Shown in pieces: positions 9,737 to 19,102 of a DNA stretch of 44,486 nt (its first letter is position 1; each line of letters opens with the position of its first letter). The position numbers and the translations under genes were made by a program. Source of the stretch: Actinomycetes bacterium (GTDB taxonomy: Bacteria > Actinomycetota > Acidimicrobiia > Acidimicrobiales > Acidimicrobiaceae); assembly GCA_021846265.1 (NCBI GenBank), contig JAJZCF010000002.1, forward strand, positions 1 through 44,486, written 5' to 3'. A model generated the notes under the pieces. It had not been told where the DNA came from. It searched no databases and saw only the letters and a program-made list of their open reading frames with translations.

Positions 9737-10291
9737 CTACTGGTCCGCCAAAAGCCGGGCCTTCGCAAGATCCGACCTCATTGCCGCCAATACTCCAGTG
9801 CCACCTCGCAGAGCCGCCGCCGGATGATAGGTCGGAACCATAACGCAGCCGTGAAAATCAAATACCCGGGTTCGGAGCGAACCGATGCCCTCATTCACGC
9901 CCAGAAGTGCCTGCGTCGCCACTGCGCCCAAGGTTACGATCACGGTCGGATTGACAGTAGCTACTTGAGAAGTCAAAAATCTTTCGCAGCTTGCTATCTC
10001 TGCTGGAAGGGGGTTACGGTTGTTCGGGGGTCGGCACTTGACCGTATTGGTTATATAAACTTGTCCCCTATCCCTGCCCGTTTCCTGCTCAATCAGCTTT
10101 TCTAGCAGTTTTCCGCTTCGCCCAACGAAGGGAAGCCCCGCTAGGTCCTCGTCTCGTCCCGGTCCTTCGCCCACGAACATCATCGTCGCATCTTGCTTTC
10201 CCGCTCCGAAGACAACGTTATTGCGGGTAAGGCAAAGCTCACAAGCCCTGCATGCCGCAGCCTCAGTCGCCAAAGAGTCAAGGTCAGACAT
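9737..10291 (-). CDS. Uracil-DNA glycosylase, family 4 (iron-sulfur)
   Basis: Removes uracil, the product of cytosine deamination, from DNA to start base-excision repair. Family 4 marks: Cys14 and Cys17 (CRACELC) with later cysteines in VKCRPPNNRNP and near IASCERF as likely [4Fe-4S] ligands; the water-activating motif in VGEGPGRDEDLAGLPFVGRSG; YITNTVK; and the uracil-pocket PTYHPAAALRGG. 184 aa is short but within the range. Its ATG shares one base with the alr stop (TGATG), so it is translated within the alr-tsaE run. Acidophile or heat exposure would favour such an enzyme, but that is speculation. Confidence 0.93.
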   Translation of the reverse strand: MSDLDSLATEAAACRACELCLTRNNVVFGAGKQDATMMFVGEGPGRDEDLAGLPFVGRSGKLLEKLIEQETGRDRGQVYITNTVKCRPPNNRNPLPAEIASCERFLTSQVATVNPTVIVTLGAVATQALLGVNEGIGSLRTRVFDFHGCVMVPTYHPAAALRGGTGVLAAMRSDLAKARLLADQ

Positions 10292-11460
10292 CAGCGCGCT
10301 ACCTCATTCTCGCTGAGGACTTGTGGATTCCCAACCAATACTCGAGGCACCCTGTTGCCGATCCTTGCGATCACCTCATAGGGGATAGTTGCGAGCTTTT
10401 CCGCCCACTCATCGGCGCCAATAAATTCCCGGCCTTGTCGGCCCAGCAGAACTACCTCATCGCCGAGGGCCACGTCAGATTCCTCTCCGAGATCAACCAT
10501 AAGTTGGTCCATTGTGATGACCCCCGCCAGCGGATAACGCCTACCCCTAATTAGCACTTCACCTTGCGCATCAAAAAGTGCCCTGGGGACCCCATCGGCA
10601 TAACCTATCGGAACGGTAGCAATAGTCGAGTCTACGATTACGTGTCTCTTTAGTCCGTAAGAAACCGCTTCACCGATAGGTATCCGCCTAAGGTGAGCAA
10701 CGCGGGCTTTGAGGGACATGACGGGACGCAGACCCGGCATTGGAACCTGCGCAGACGGGGGGTAGCCGTAAAGCTCTATGCCAACTCGAACCATGTCATA
10801 CCTTGAAGATGGGTACGAGATCGCACCGGCTGAATTAGCAATGTGGGAAAGCGCGGGGTAACACCCCACTGCGGCGAGTGCAAGTCTCGCCGCCTCAAAA
10901 CGTTTTAGTTGCTCAAGAGTAAAACTTCTACCCCTCGCATCATCCGCTACTGCCAGGTGGCTCCACAGCCCCCCCACGGTCAACTTGGAAAAGCGCGCTA
11001 TCTTCGCAATCTCCACCGCTTCTTCGAGGGAGGACCCCGCTCTCGCCATCCCGGTATCGAGGTGAATGTGGATCGATATTTCCGTGGATTCGTCTCCCCA
11101 GATGCGCTCCCTGGCTTCCGCTATTTCCCACGCTAGTGCTGGGTGGTCCACTGAAATCGTTAGGCCCGATCTAAGTGCGGCTTCAACATACTGTCGCTGC
11201 GGCTCTACGAGCAGGAGTATCGGAACTTTAATCCCACCGTCCCTCAGGGAGATGCCCTCTTCGATTGTCGCAACCGCCAACCAACTCGCTCCGGCCAAAA
11301 TCGCGGTCTTAGCAACTTCTGTAGCCTCGTGACCGTATGAGTTAGCCTTCACAACAGCACAGAGTTCGCTCGGGGCCACGATCCGGACTACCGCCCTAGC
11401 GTTGTGATAGAGCGCATCCAAGTCCACCTCGGCCCACGCCGACCGGCTCAGAGCCTCCAC
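10291..11460 (-). CDS. alr: Alanine racemase
   Basis: PLP enzyme that interconverts L- and D-alanine, supplying D-Ala for peptidoglycan. Marks: the PLP lysine at residue 38 in VVKANSYGH, HLDTGMARAG, YDMVRVGIELYGYPP, GYADGVPR, and the catalytic-tyrosine region around KARVAHLRRIPIGEAVSYG; ITMDQLMVDLG follows. 389 aa is typical. The start is GTG, with GGAGG four bases upstream. It lies 86 bp downstream of nnr and is joined to the glycosylase gene by a one-base overlap. Confidence 0.98.
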   Translation of the reverse strand: MEALSRSAWAEVDLDALYHNARAVVRIVAPSELCAVVKANSYGHEATEVAKTAILAGASWLAVATIEEGISLRDGGIKVPILLLVEPQRQYVEAALRSGLTISVDHPALAWEIAEARERIWGDESTEISIHIHLDTGMARAGSSLEEAVEIAKIARFSKLTVGGLWSHLAVADDARGRSFTLEQLKRFEAARLALAAVGCYPALSHIANSAGAISYPSSRYDMVRVGIELYGYPPSAQVPMPGLRPVMSLKARVAHLRRIPIGEAVSYGLKRHVIVDSTIATVPIGYADGVPRALFDAQGEVLIRGRRYPLAGVITMDQLMVDLGEESDVALGDEVVLLGRQGREFIGADEWAEKLATIPYEVIARIGNRVPRVLVGNPQVLSENEVAR

Positions 11461-11546
11461 GTCGCCTCCATCTATAACTGGTTTACATCAGCGCCTTCAA
11501 ACCAACAGGCTAGCGACAGATTAGACCGTTACACAAAAAAAGAGCT

Positions 11547-13010
11547 TCATATGATTCGATAAGCCGACTGGTCGAGATGCCACTTCTGGTTTAGCCCCTC
11601 GATCGCCCTTGGAACCTCCCGAATCAACCCTTCGGGCGAGGTTGAAAAGCCGCCGGAAAGGCGTGCCGCCCTCGCATGTACAAATGCCGCTGCGGCCGCT
11701 GCATCCACCGGATCCATCCCCGCCGACAAGAAGCTACCAACGATCCCCGATAGAACGTCCCCGGATCCAGCAAAAGCTAGCAGCGAATTTCCCTCCGCAA
11801 CGACGACTACCCGTCCGCCAGGGTCGGCGACAACTGTCGGCGAACCTTTAAGCATCACAATTGCCGACGTCGCTTTCGCCATAGTCCTAACCGCAGCTAC
11901 AAGATCGCTATCTTCGGCGACCTTGATGCCATCGGGTTTGCCGAGGTAATTGAACTCTCCTATATGAGGAGTAATGACGACTGGTCTCCTATTCGCCACG
12001 ACCGAGGCTTTTAGCTGGCTCGCCGAGGTGAAGGCTTTAATCCCATCTGCGTCGATCACAACCGGACGATCCGCTCCAGCGACAAACCTTCTCACCATGT
12101 TGGAAATCTGCAGCGACTCTCCGATGCCTGGTCCGATGACAGCAGCCCCAAAACGAGGGAGCTGGTCGAGCAGCGGTGGCGCCCACATTCTCTCGATCGA
12201 CCGAACAACATACTGTGAGGGAAGCTGCTGCAGGCTCTTCGCCTCGGTATGCAGAACCACCATTCCACTGCCGGCTGCAAATGCCCCAGAAGCCACCATG
12301 GTTGCCGATCCGGCCATCGAATCCGAACCGGCTACGACCATCACCGCCCTCCTCCACTTGTGCCCCTCGTGGCTGCCGACTGGGATAAGATCCTTGAGGT
12401 CGGTCTCCTCAAAGAGGTGACATTCTGGCTCATTCTGACTCTTAAAGATCTCATTCGAACCACCGTAAATGTCCCTGAGCACCAGAGAAATTTGACCCGA
12501 AATTCGCATCCCGTCGTTCTGGATATGGCCTGGCTTAAGGGCCCCAATCACAACCGTCTCGAGGGCAACTAGTGATCCACCCCTCCTCAAGCCGGAGTCC
12601 GAGTCCAACCCAGAAAGGATGTCTATCGCCAATATCGGAAGTCCCTTCGGCAGCCGGGGAGGATTAAAATCCCGGGAAAGACCAGATCCGAATATCGCGT
12701 CTACAACCAGATCCACTTCGCGGAGATCGCTAAGGTCAAGATTCCTCTCGATCAACTCAGCAAAGTCAAAAATCCTTACCTTCGCACCAAGTCCTATCAG
12801 GTGCTTTGCGGCTGCTAACCCATCTTTACCATTGTTTCCCGGACCGGCAAGAACTACAATTCTTCTGCCATAAAGCGAGCCACCGAATCTTTTCTCGATT
12901 CTCCTCGCAACCGAAAATCCGACACGATTGATGATTGCGTCTACTCCATGGGTCTTTGCCAACTCATTGTCGAAGATCGCAACCTGATTTGAGTTCACTA
13001 TCGGAATCAA
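11547..13010 (-). CDS. nnr: Bifunctional NAD(P)H-hydrate repair enzyme (epimerase and ADP/ATP-dependent dehydratase)
   Basis: Repairs damaged hydrated NADH/NADPH. The N-terminal epimerase domain (about residues 1-190) shows VVLAGPGNNGKDGLAAAKHL and VDAIFGSGLSRDF. The C-terminal ribokinase-like dehydratase domain (about 200-480) shows HKWRRAVMVVAGSDSMAGSA, PVVIDADGIKAF, VVITPHIGEFNYL, KGSPTVVADP and FAGSGDVLSGIVGSFLSAG. The fusion is usual in bacteria. The start is TTG, with GGAGG six bases upstream and no nearby ATG. The context acpS-nnr-alr is conserved in actinobacteria. Confidence 0.96.
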   Translation of the reverse strand: MIPIVNSNQVAIFDNELAKTHGVDAIINRVGFSVARRIEKRFGGSLYGRRIVVLAGPGNNGKDGLAAAKHLIGLGAKVRIFDFAELIERNLDLSDLREVDLVVDAIFGSGLSRDFNPPRLPKGLPILAIDILSGLDSDSGLRRGGSLVALETVVIGALKPGHIQNDGMRISGQISLVLRDIYGGSNEIFKSQNEPECHLFEETDLKDLIPVGSHEGHKWRRAVMVVAGSDSMAGSATMVASGAFAAGSGMVVLHTEAKSLQQLPSQYVVRSIERMWAPPLLDQLPRFGAAVIGPGIGESLQISNMVRRFVAGADRPVVIDADGIKAFTSASQLKASVVANRRPVVITPHIGEFNYLGKPDGIKVAEDSDLVAAVRTMAKATSAIVMLKGSPTVVADPGGRVVVVAEGNSLLAFAGSGDVLSGIVGSFLSAGMDPVDAAAAAAFVHARAARLSGGFSTSPEGLIREVPRAIEGLNQKWHLDQSAYRII

Positions 13011-13074
13011 CTTCTGCCTCCAGCTATTTTCAATCCGGCCGTCCCGCCTTTAGCCATAGGTTGGGATCGAGGGA

Positions 13075-13503
13075 TCATGATCTTGACTTAACTTCCTCGT
13101 CGATGACGAATGCACAAAAAGCGCTAGCAATAGTCTCACTATGGGACATCGAGACGGAAAGGGAAACTACTCCAAGTTCCAAAAAGGTCTCCATTGCGCC
13201 TCCGAAAAAGCGAAGTGTAGGCTCACCCGATGGGAGCCTAATTACCTCTATTTCCCTAAAACGGGCGCCACGCATACCTTTGCCAAGGGCCTTCATGGCC
13301 GCCTCTTTGGCGCAAAAGCGTGCGGCTAGCGCTCCATAGGGATTTTTTCGGGCATAGGCGAAGGAGATCTCGGATTCAAAAAACAGTCGCTCCCTCAGTC
13401 TCGGGGTCCGCAGGATCGACTCCTTCATCCTGTGCACCTCCAAGATATCTATGCCAGTCCGGATGCTAACCACCTTGAAGAGGATAGAGGATCTGACCGA
13501 CAA
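13075..13503 (-). CDS. acpS: Holo-[acyl-carrier-protein] synthase
   Basis: Transfers 4'-phosphopantetheine from CoA to a serine of acyl carrier protein, activating fatty acid synthesis. Marks: TGIDILEVHRM with the metal-binding Asp, and ARFCAKEAAMKALGKG with the catalytic Glu-Lys region; VSLSVSMSHSETIASAFCAF near the end. The longest frame starts at a TTG and gives 142 aa. AcpS usually begins right before the GID motif, so the GTG at 13471-13473 (VVSIRTGID, 132 aa) is an attractive alternative; neither has a clear ribosome site. It is the first of the acpS-nnr-alr set. Confidence 0.93.
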   Translation of the reverse strand: MSVRSSILFKVVSIRTGIDILEVHRMKESILRTPRLRERLFFESEISFAYARKNPYGALAARFCAKEAAMKALGKGMRGARFREIEVIRLPSGEPTLRFFGGAMETFLELGVVSLSVSMSHSETIASAFCAFVIDEEVKSRS

Positions 13504-13545
13504 CCATCGCCTAGGAGTTGCTAGGGCGTCTCGGCAACCCTCGGG

Positions 13546-14469
13546 CTATTCGACGTCGTCGTGTCCGAGAAGAGCCAAGAAGTTACGGGCCGGTATCGAA
13601 AGAGTTCCTGGATGAAAGGCAACTCGGTACCCTCTGGTAATCGGGGGAAGCCCTTCCACTTCCAAGAGTGTCAATCTGCCTTCGTCGATATCTCGCCTCA
13701 CCGCCCTTGAAGAAAGGAATCCAGCACCTAGCGAACTCAATATCGCCTCTTTCACACCCTCCCCACCGGCAATTTCAAAACCAACTTCAAAAGGTATCTG
13801 GGCCTTTACTAGTGCGGTCTCGGCGACGTTCCTCACCCCGGATCCCTTTTCTCTCCAAACCATCGGAAGGTCAGCCAGATCTGCTTTGGCAAAAGAATTC
13901 CCATGTACCGAGACAAAGTCCTCGGACGCTACCAGCAGGAGTTCATCTCCGTCAATTGCGACCTCAGCTAGTCCGTCTGGCAAAGCCAACCTTGGAGATT
14001 CAAAAATCCCAAGCTCGGCATGCCACGACGCTACATCCTCCACAACCTGCTCAGAATTGCCTGACCTTAATTCGAGCTTGACGCCTGGATTCTCAGCGCG
14101 GTATCGAACCATCAGAGCTGGCATAACAAATGCCGCTACGGTGTTCGATGCGGCAGTCGAAAGAATGCCACCAAGACCCTTTGAAAGACTCGCTAGGTAG
14201 TCCAAAACTGATCGATACGATCGAAGTAAAAAAACCGATCGTTCTGCAAGCGCCATGCCTGCGGTAGTCAATTGAACTCCATGCCCTCTGCGCACATGGA
14301 GTCTTTCGCCTAAGGCTTCTGAAAGCTGCTTAAGTTGCTGAGAAACGGCCGGCTGTGACAAACCGAGTTGATTAGCGGCTTCAGAAATGCTCTTCGTCTC
14401 AGCTACCACAGCGAGGGTTATGAGGTAATTTGCGTCCACTCGCCTAGCGGTATCTTGGGTATATATCAC
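13546..14469 (-). CDS. LysR-type transcriptional regulator
   Basis: Winged helix-turn-helix at residues 14-75 (TKSISEAANQLGLSQPAVSQ, then a wing with RRGHGVQLTTAG) followed by a linker helix and a two-lobed co-inducer domain (TVAAFVMPALMVRYRAENPG through SRAVRRDIDEGRLTLL). Length 307 aa is typical. The effector domain resembles the CysB/CbbR-like group that senses small anions or metabolites, but the ligand cannot be read from sequence. It lies between the HAD hydrolase gene (upstream) and acpS and is not part of the usual order here, so the pair may be an insertion. Its own promoter probably lies in 14470-14616. Confidence 0.92.
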   Translation of the reverse strand: MIYTQDTARRVDANYLITLAVVAETKSISEAANQLGLSQPAVSQQLKQLSEALGERLHVRRGHGVQLTTAGMALAERSVFLLRSYRSVLDYLASLSKGLGGILSTAASNTVAAFVMPALMVRYRAENPGVKLELRSGNSEQVVEDVASWHAELGIFESPRLALPDGLAEVAIDGDELLLVASEDFVSVHGNSFAKADLADLPMVWREKGSGVRNVAETALVKAQIPFEVGFEIAGGEGVKEAILSSLGAGFLSSRAVRRDIDEGRLTLLEVEGLPPITRGYRVAFHPGTLSIPARNFLALLGHDDVE

Positions 14470-14489
14470 TTAATCAAAATACATTACAA

Positions 14490-14503
14490 AGCTAGCAATA
14501 GCT
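14490..14503. promoter_or_regulatory. Short inverted repeat upstream of the LysR gene
   Basis: AGCTA and TAGCT flank four bases, about 20 bp upstream of the LysR start in an AT-rich stretch. LysR proteins often autoregulate at short interrupted dyads, but this one has no clear T-N11-A form. Weak candidate. Confidence 0.25.
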
Positions 14504-14616
14504 CCAAAAAACAAAAAGTAAGTCACCTGTATAAATACCTCGCTGCAATTCGGATAAGTTAGCGAGTCAATTATCAAGGCCTTTTTTTTGTCATTCTGCT
14601 ATCATTCTTTTCGCTT

Positions 14617-15330
14617 TTATGATAGACAAGCCGCCGCAAAGTCCTCCATTGATTGAAATCTCCAATCGGGCTCTACACTACCTTGAGGAGGCGGAGTGGC
14701 CCCCCACCCGCCAATATGTGCTCTTCGGTCTATCCAAACGGTACTCAGACCGAAACTTTTCGCTGGATAGTGATCATGGAAAAGGCTCTGCGCTACGTGA
14801 AGTATGCGATCTTTCTGTATCCCTAAAGATGATGCCCGATCAATTAGTAGCTGAAAATTAGCTGAATCGGGTTTGTAGCTTCCGGCATCATCAGCCGTGA
14901 TCACAAGGTCAAACTTGGCTTTTAATAGCTTGTTGCTCCGGCTAAATGAAACTCGATCTACGTTCGACAGAATAATGAGCTTGAACTTCTCACCCAAAAG
15001 GCGAAGGGAATCCTTCGAGTCTGAAAATGGTGGCCAGTCACCCACCGAATTAGCTAGCTCTGCCGCCTGTTCCTCGCCTATAGTAATCCCTAAGTCATCA
15101 GCTACCAAAAATGCACACTCGCTTAGGATTTCGGTGTAGTTCACTCGGGGCTTGGTTGCCTGAATCTTTGATTCATGTGCCGCAAAAGCAGCGAGAATTT
15201 CCTCCCCGCCTCGGTCAATGCTCGAAAGTTGGGGCCACCCCTTAATGGCCTTCACGATTCCCGTCTCCCAGTCGATAAGGGTGCCGTAGCAGTCAAAGCT
15301 AAGGGCTTCAAAGGCGTCAAACCTCGACAT
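14617..15330 (-). CDS. HAD-superfamily hydrolase, haloacid dehalogenase type II-like
   Basis: Marks of the HAD fold: nucleophile Asp in LSFDCYGTLIDWE near residue 13, motif II in KLIILSNVD, motif III lysine in AGSYKPDSANFQ, and HVAQSLFHDHYPA with the acidic motif IV region. The DCYGTLIDWE start and HVAQS block resemble 2-haloacid dehalogenases more than phosphatases. The real substrate is unknown. The frame opens seven codons upstream, but the ATG at 15328-15330 has GGAGG four bases before it and gives a normal N-terminus (237 aa). It lies upstream of the LysR gene, perhaps a functional pair, with 146 bp in between. Confidence 0.85.
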   Translation of the reverse strand: MSRFDAFEALSFDCYGTLIDWETGIVKAIKGWPQLSSIDRGGEEILAAFAAHESKIQATKPRVNYTEILSECAFLVADDLGITIGEEQAAELANSVGDWPPFSDSKDSLRLLGEKFKLIILSNVDRVSFSRSNKLLKAKFDLVITADDAGSYKPDSANFQLLIDRASSLGIQKDRILHVAQSLFHDHYPAKSFGLSTVWIDRRAHIGGWGATPPPQGSVEPDWRFQSMEDFAAACLS

Positions 15331-15449
15331 TAATCCTCCATCTTTTTTCAAGCAGGCCGACTCTGCCCGACCCTTACAATGGTCTAACTTGGGAACTAGC
15401 TTCAGCTGCAGCTAGCCTTTTCAAGTAGTAAATTGGCTTCCGCCTAGAG

Positions 15450-17300
15450 TCATTCGACCGTGACAGTCTTGGCGAGGTTTCTCGGCCTGTCTACGTCAAA
15501 GCCCCTAAATCTAGCGAGGTGGTAGGCGAGAACCTGCAACGGAATCGTATCGAGCACGGGACTAAGAAGGGGATGAGTCTGCGGTACCAGAAAAGCCGCG
15601 TCACCCTCGGCAATTGTCTGCTGGTCACCCTCGTTCGCTACTAGCAACACTTTGGCTCCCCTCGCCTTGACCTCTTGGAGATTTGCCATGACTTTCTCCC
15701 ACAACCTACCTCTGGTGGCTATGGCCACGACAACGGAAGAGGGGTCTAGCATCGCTATAGGGCCGTGCTTTAGCTCTCCTGCAGGAAATCCCTCTGCGGG
15801 CAAATAGCTCAGCTCCTTGAGCTTTAGGGCACCTTCCAAAGCAACGGGAAAGCCAACATTTCGACCGATAAAGTAGAACCTCTCAAAAGCCTCCACTTTG
15901 GAGGCAACCTGAATCATCTCTGCAAATCTGTTAGTGAGTTGTTCCACCTTGTCTGGGAGGTCCGTCAGTGCAGTGGCTAACGCTTGAATCTCTTTGGCCG
16001 TCGAAGTACCTTTCAGCTTTGCGAAATAGATCGCAAAAAGCTCCAAAGCGACTATCTGAGCTAAGTAGGTCTTAGTCGACGCTACACACACCTCTGGGCC
16101 GGCGTGAGTATAAATAACCGCATCGGCCATTCGTGCCATCGAAGAATCGACGACATTCGAAACCACCAGGCTAATTGCGCCAGAATCAGACGCTTCGGCG
16201 AGGGCGGCGATAGTGTCCAATGTTTCACCTGATTGGCTTACCGCAATGACTAGGGTCTGTGGATCCAACTTGGGCTCGCGATATCGAAACTCACTTGCGA
16301 CATCGAGCTCTACGGGAATTTTACAAAGACTCTCGATGGCGTAGCGTGCAGCCATGCATGCATGGTAACTGGTACCGCAGCCGATCATAAATATCTTGTT
16401 CACCCCAAGAAGTTGTTCGAGGTCAAGTCTTAATTCATCTAGCTTGATGCCTGAGCTATCCCAGAGCTGAAGCCTTCCTGCGAGAGTATCCCTTATGGCC
16501 TGAGGCTGCTCCATGATCTCTTTAGACATGAAATCGTCATAGCCATCTCGGGCCGACCTACTCAAATCCCAGGTTACGACGAACTCCCTCGGCTCGGCGG
16601 GCTCATGATCTAGCTTGAAGGCGTTAATCTCCCCGAGCTCTACACCCGCCACGACGCCGTCGTCTATCTGGTAGTAATGTTTTGCCCTCCCCAAAATTGC
16701 CGGAATATCGGAGGCTATGAATCCCTCGCCATCGTTAGTTGCAATTATTAGCGGACTCGTCCTTCTGACACAGGCCAAAAGAGTCGGCCGGGAAGTCTCC
16801 ATTGCAACAATTGCCATAGCTCCCCGCAATTTAGAAAAGACTTCGGCGAGCGCAAAATCGATCCTGTCGGTCTCGATCAAAGCCACCTCCAAAAGGTGGG
16901 CAATAACTTCGGTATCGGTCTCTGAAGAAAACACGTGACCATGGTTCAAGAGCTCTTCCTTGAGCTCAAGGAAGTTCTCCACGATCCCGTTGTGGACAAC
17001 CGCAACCCGTCCCGAGCAGTCGAACTGCGGATGTGCATTCTCCTGCGACGGCTTCCCGTGGGTGGCCCAGCGATTGTGGCCCAAGCCAGAAATCGAGTCC
17101 GAGCCCTGGAAATCCTTGATGTGTTTTGACAACAGCTCTACAGAATGTGTACCAGTAGCCTCTCTGACCCTCACGAGCCTTCCATCTTGATAGATGGTCA
17201 TCCCGGCCGAGTCATAACCCCGGTATTCAAGGCGCCTGAGCGCTTCAACAATCACTTCTGGAGCGTCATGAACCCCACTAACCCCAATAATTCCGCACAT
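15450..17300 (-). CDS. glmS: Glutamine-fructose-6-phosphate aminotransferase (isomerizing)
   Basis: Makes glucosamine-6-phosphate from fructose-6-phosphate and glutamine, the first step to UDP-GlcNAc for peptidoglycan. The N-terminal glutaminase domain starts MCGIIGVSGV with catalytic Cys2 and contains GHNRWATHGKPSQENAHP and VVHNGIVENF. The C-terminal half has two SIS sugar-isomerase domains (FMIGCGTSYHACMAAR; SQSGETLDTIAAL; GRNVGFPVALEGALKLKE), ending PRNLAKTVTVE. 616 aa is typical. It lies 54 bp after glmM, the next enzyme of the same pathway. I see no glmS ribozyme in the short upstream gap. Confidence 0.99.
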   Translation of the reverse strand: MCGIIGVSGVHDAPEVIVEALRRLEYRGYDSAGMTIYQDGRLVRVREATGTHSVELLSKHIKDFQGSDSISGLGHNRWATHGKPSQENAHPQFDCSGRVAVVHNGIVENFLELKEELLNHGHVFSSETDTEVIAHLLEVALIETDRIDFALAEVFSKLRGAMAIVAMETSRPTLLACVRRTSPLIIATNDGEGFIASDIPAILGRAKHYYQIDDGVVAGVELGEINAFKLDHEPAEPREFVVTWDLSRSARDGYDDFMSKEIMEQPQAIRDTLAGRLQLWDSSGIKLDELRLDLEQLLGVNKIFMIGCGTSYHACMAARYAIESLCKIPVELDVASEFRYREPKLDPQTLVIAVSQSGETLDTIAALAEASDSGAISLVVSNVVDSSMARMADAVIYTHAGPEVCVASTKTYLAQIVALELFAIYFAKLKGTSTAKEIQALATALTDLPDKVEQLTNRFAEMIQVASKVEAFERFYFIGRNVGFPVALEGALKLKELSYLPAEGFPAGELKHGPIAMLDPSSVVVAIATRGRLWEKVMANLQEVKARGAKVLLVANEGDQQTIAEGDAAFLVPQTHPLLSPVLDTIPLQVLAYHLARFRGFDVDRPRNLAKTVTVE

Positions 17301-17354
17301 TCTCTAGAGCCTATGCGAATATCGACCATACCAATTGCAGCCGGCCGGTAAGAC

Positions 17355-18677
17355 TTAGCGGTCGATTGATGCGACGATCTCCTCTGCTATGCCCTGAGCC
17401 CGTGCGTGGGTTTCAGCTTCCACCATAACCCTTACCACGGGTTCAGTGCCAGAAGGGCGAAGCAGTATCCTCCCGCTACCACCTAACAGGCTTTCCGCTT
17501 TTTCAACTGCCCCTCGCACCCGATCCGACGACGCCGCCCGCTTGGAATCCGATACCGCAACAGAGATCAGCACCTGGGGGTATTTGGTCATTGCAGCCTC
17601 GGACATATCCGAGAGCTTTGCGTTTGACCTATCCAATAGGTCAATAAGCATCGCTCCGGTCAACAGGCCGTCTCCCGTAGTCGCATAGTCAGAAAAGATG
17701 ATGTGACCCGACTGCTCTCCGCCCAATGACAGTCCATTTGCCTCCATCGCATCCAGGACAAATCGATCACCAACAGGAGTGACAAACAGCGAGATTCCTA
17801 ATCGCTCCATCGCTTTGTGTAAGCCAAGGTTACTCATCACCGTGGCCGCTATCCCGGCGCCCTTTAACTTTCCACTTTCAAAGAGGTCTGGAGCAAACAT
17901 AGCCATCAGCTGGTCTCCATCCACCACTTCACCGGATTCAGTCACCGCAATCACTCGGTCAGCATCGCCGTCAAAGGCAAGGCCAACATCTGCCCCTAGC
18001 TCTAACACCGCCCTCTGCAGCGAACCAATGCTCGTCGAACCACAGTCCTCATTGATATTTCTGCCCGAAGGATTGTCGGATAGAACACGCACCACCTCTA
18101 CTCCGAGTTCGGCAAATAGCTCCTTAGCCACTGAAGCGGCGGCACCGTTAGCCAGATCTAGCACTACCCGCAGGCTTCCGCGATCTCTCCCCGACCCGAC
18201 TGAGCTTAAAATATGCTGACAATACTCAACAGAGACGTCCTCAGTGACCAATGTGCCGACGGCTCTGACAGTCCTCGGCTGATTCGAGTGCAGAAAAGCC
18301 TCAATGGAGCCCTCAACGGCCTGTTGATCCTGATCGGACAGCTTTCTCCCGCCAGCTGAAAATACCTTTAACCCGTTATCAAAATAGGGGTTATGCGAAG
18401 CCGATACAACCACCGCTGGAAGTCGATATAAGGAGGAAGCAAATGCTATAGCGCCGGTTGGGGCTACCCCGACGTCGACCACATCGACCCCCACGCTCAT
18501 AAGTCCGGCGGCCACACCAGCCACGAGCATCGGGCCAGATTCACGCGTGTCCCTGCCGACAATCACCCGGCTCGCGCCCAACACATCGCCCACGCCGATA
18601 CCCAAAGCAAGGGCCAACGAGACCGTTAAAGTCTCGTTGGCCCTGCCACGAATTCCATCTGTTCCAAAACGAAGCAA
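17355..18677 (-). CDS. glmM: Phosphoglucosamine mutase
   Basis: Converts glucosamine-6-phosphate to glucosamine-1-phosphate. Marks: LRFGTDGIRGRAN at the start, the active-site phosphoserine in VVVSASHNPYFDNGLK near residue 97, the metal-binding LAFDGDADRVIAV, the sugar-binding LGGEQSGHI, and the phosphate-binding LLRPSGTEPVVRVMVE. 440 aa is typical. The start is TTG, four bases after the rpsI stop, with no strong ribosome site, so translation may be coupled to rpsI. The rpsI-glmM link is conserved in actinobacteria. Confidence 0.99.
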   Translation of the reverse strand: MLRFGTDGIRGRANETLTVSLALALGIGVGDVLGASRVIVGRDTRESGPMLVAGVAAGLMSVGVDVVDVGVAPTGAIAFASSLYRLPAVVVSASHNPYFDNGLKVFSAGGRKLSDQDQQAVEGSIEAFLHSNQPRTVRAVGTLVTEDVSVEYCQHILSSVGSGRDRGSLRVVLDLANGAAASVAKELFAELGVEVVRVLSDNPSGRNINEDCGSTSIGSLQRAVLELGADVGLAFDGDADRVIAVTESGEVVDGDQLMAMFAPDLFESGKLKGAGIAATVMSNLGLHKAMERLGISLFVTPVGDRFVLDAMEANGLSLGGEQSGHIIFSDYATTGDGLLTGAMLIDLLDRSNAKLSDMSEAAMTKYPQVLISVAVSDSKRAASSDRVRGAVEKAESLLGGSGRILLRPSGTEPVVRVMVEAETHARAQGIAEEIVASIDR

Positions 18678-18681
18678 GAAA

Positions 18682-19074
18682 CTAACGCTTAGAGAACTGA
18701 GGCGCCTTCCGGGCCTTCTTGAGTCCGTACTTCTTGGACTCTTTCTCTCGTGCGTCCCTGGTCAAAAAGCCAGCCTTCTTGAGGATCCCCCTAAGCTCGG
18801 GGTCTGCTTCAATCAATGCCCTGGCTATTCCCAGTCGAATTGCGCCGGCCTGTCCGGCTATGCCACCGCCGTCAACCGTGATAGATAGGTCGTATTCCGA
18901 TGCAACCTGGGCTACTCGCAACGGCTCAGTAGCCATTGTCTGCTGAGCAAGGGACGTTATATAACTTGCAAAGGGCTTGTTGTTGACCGTGATATTGCCT
19001 TCGCCGGCGAAGAGCCTCACCCTTGCAATGGCCTGCTTACGCCTTCCGGTGGACTGAATGGATGTCTTAGTCAT
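18682..19074 (-). CDS. rpsI: 30S ribosomal protein S9
   Basis: Small-subunit head protein whose C-terminal tail reaches the P-site tRNA. It starts [20 protein letters not shown], contains [20 protein letters not shown] and ends in the basic tail [12 protein letters not shown] that carries the conserved Lys-Arg end. 130 aa is typical. It lies 28 bp after rplM, the usual partner. Confidence 0.99.
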   Translation of the reverse strand: MTKTSIQSTGRRKQAIARVRLFAGEGNITVNNKPFASYITSLAQQTMATEPLRVAQVASEYDLSITVDGGGIAGQAGAIRLGIARALIEADPELRGILKKAGFLTRDAREKESKKYGLKKARKAPQFSKR

Positions 19075-19102
19075 TTCCTAAAAACCTCTCGAATCAAAAG
19101 AC

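Noticed and set aside
14583-14590. Run of eight T bases as a terminator
   Set aside because: No stable stem precedes it on the plus strand, and all nearby genes are on the minus strand.
15396-15415. CTAGCT/AGCTAG repeat after glmS as a terminator
   Set aside because: The stem is short and is not followed by a T-tract on the minus strand.
17301-17354. glmS ribozyme upstream of glmS
   Set aside because: The gap is only 54 bp and the lineage does not fit; no ribozyme core was recognised.
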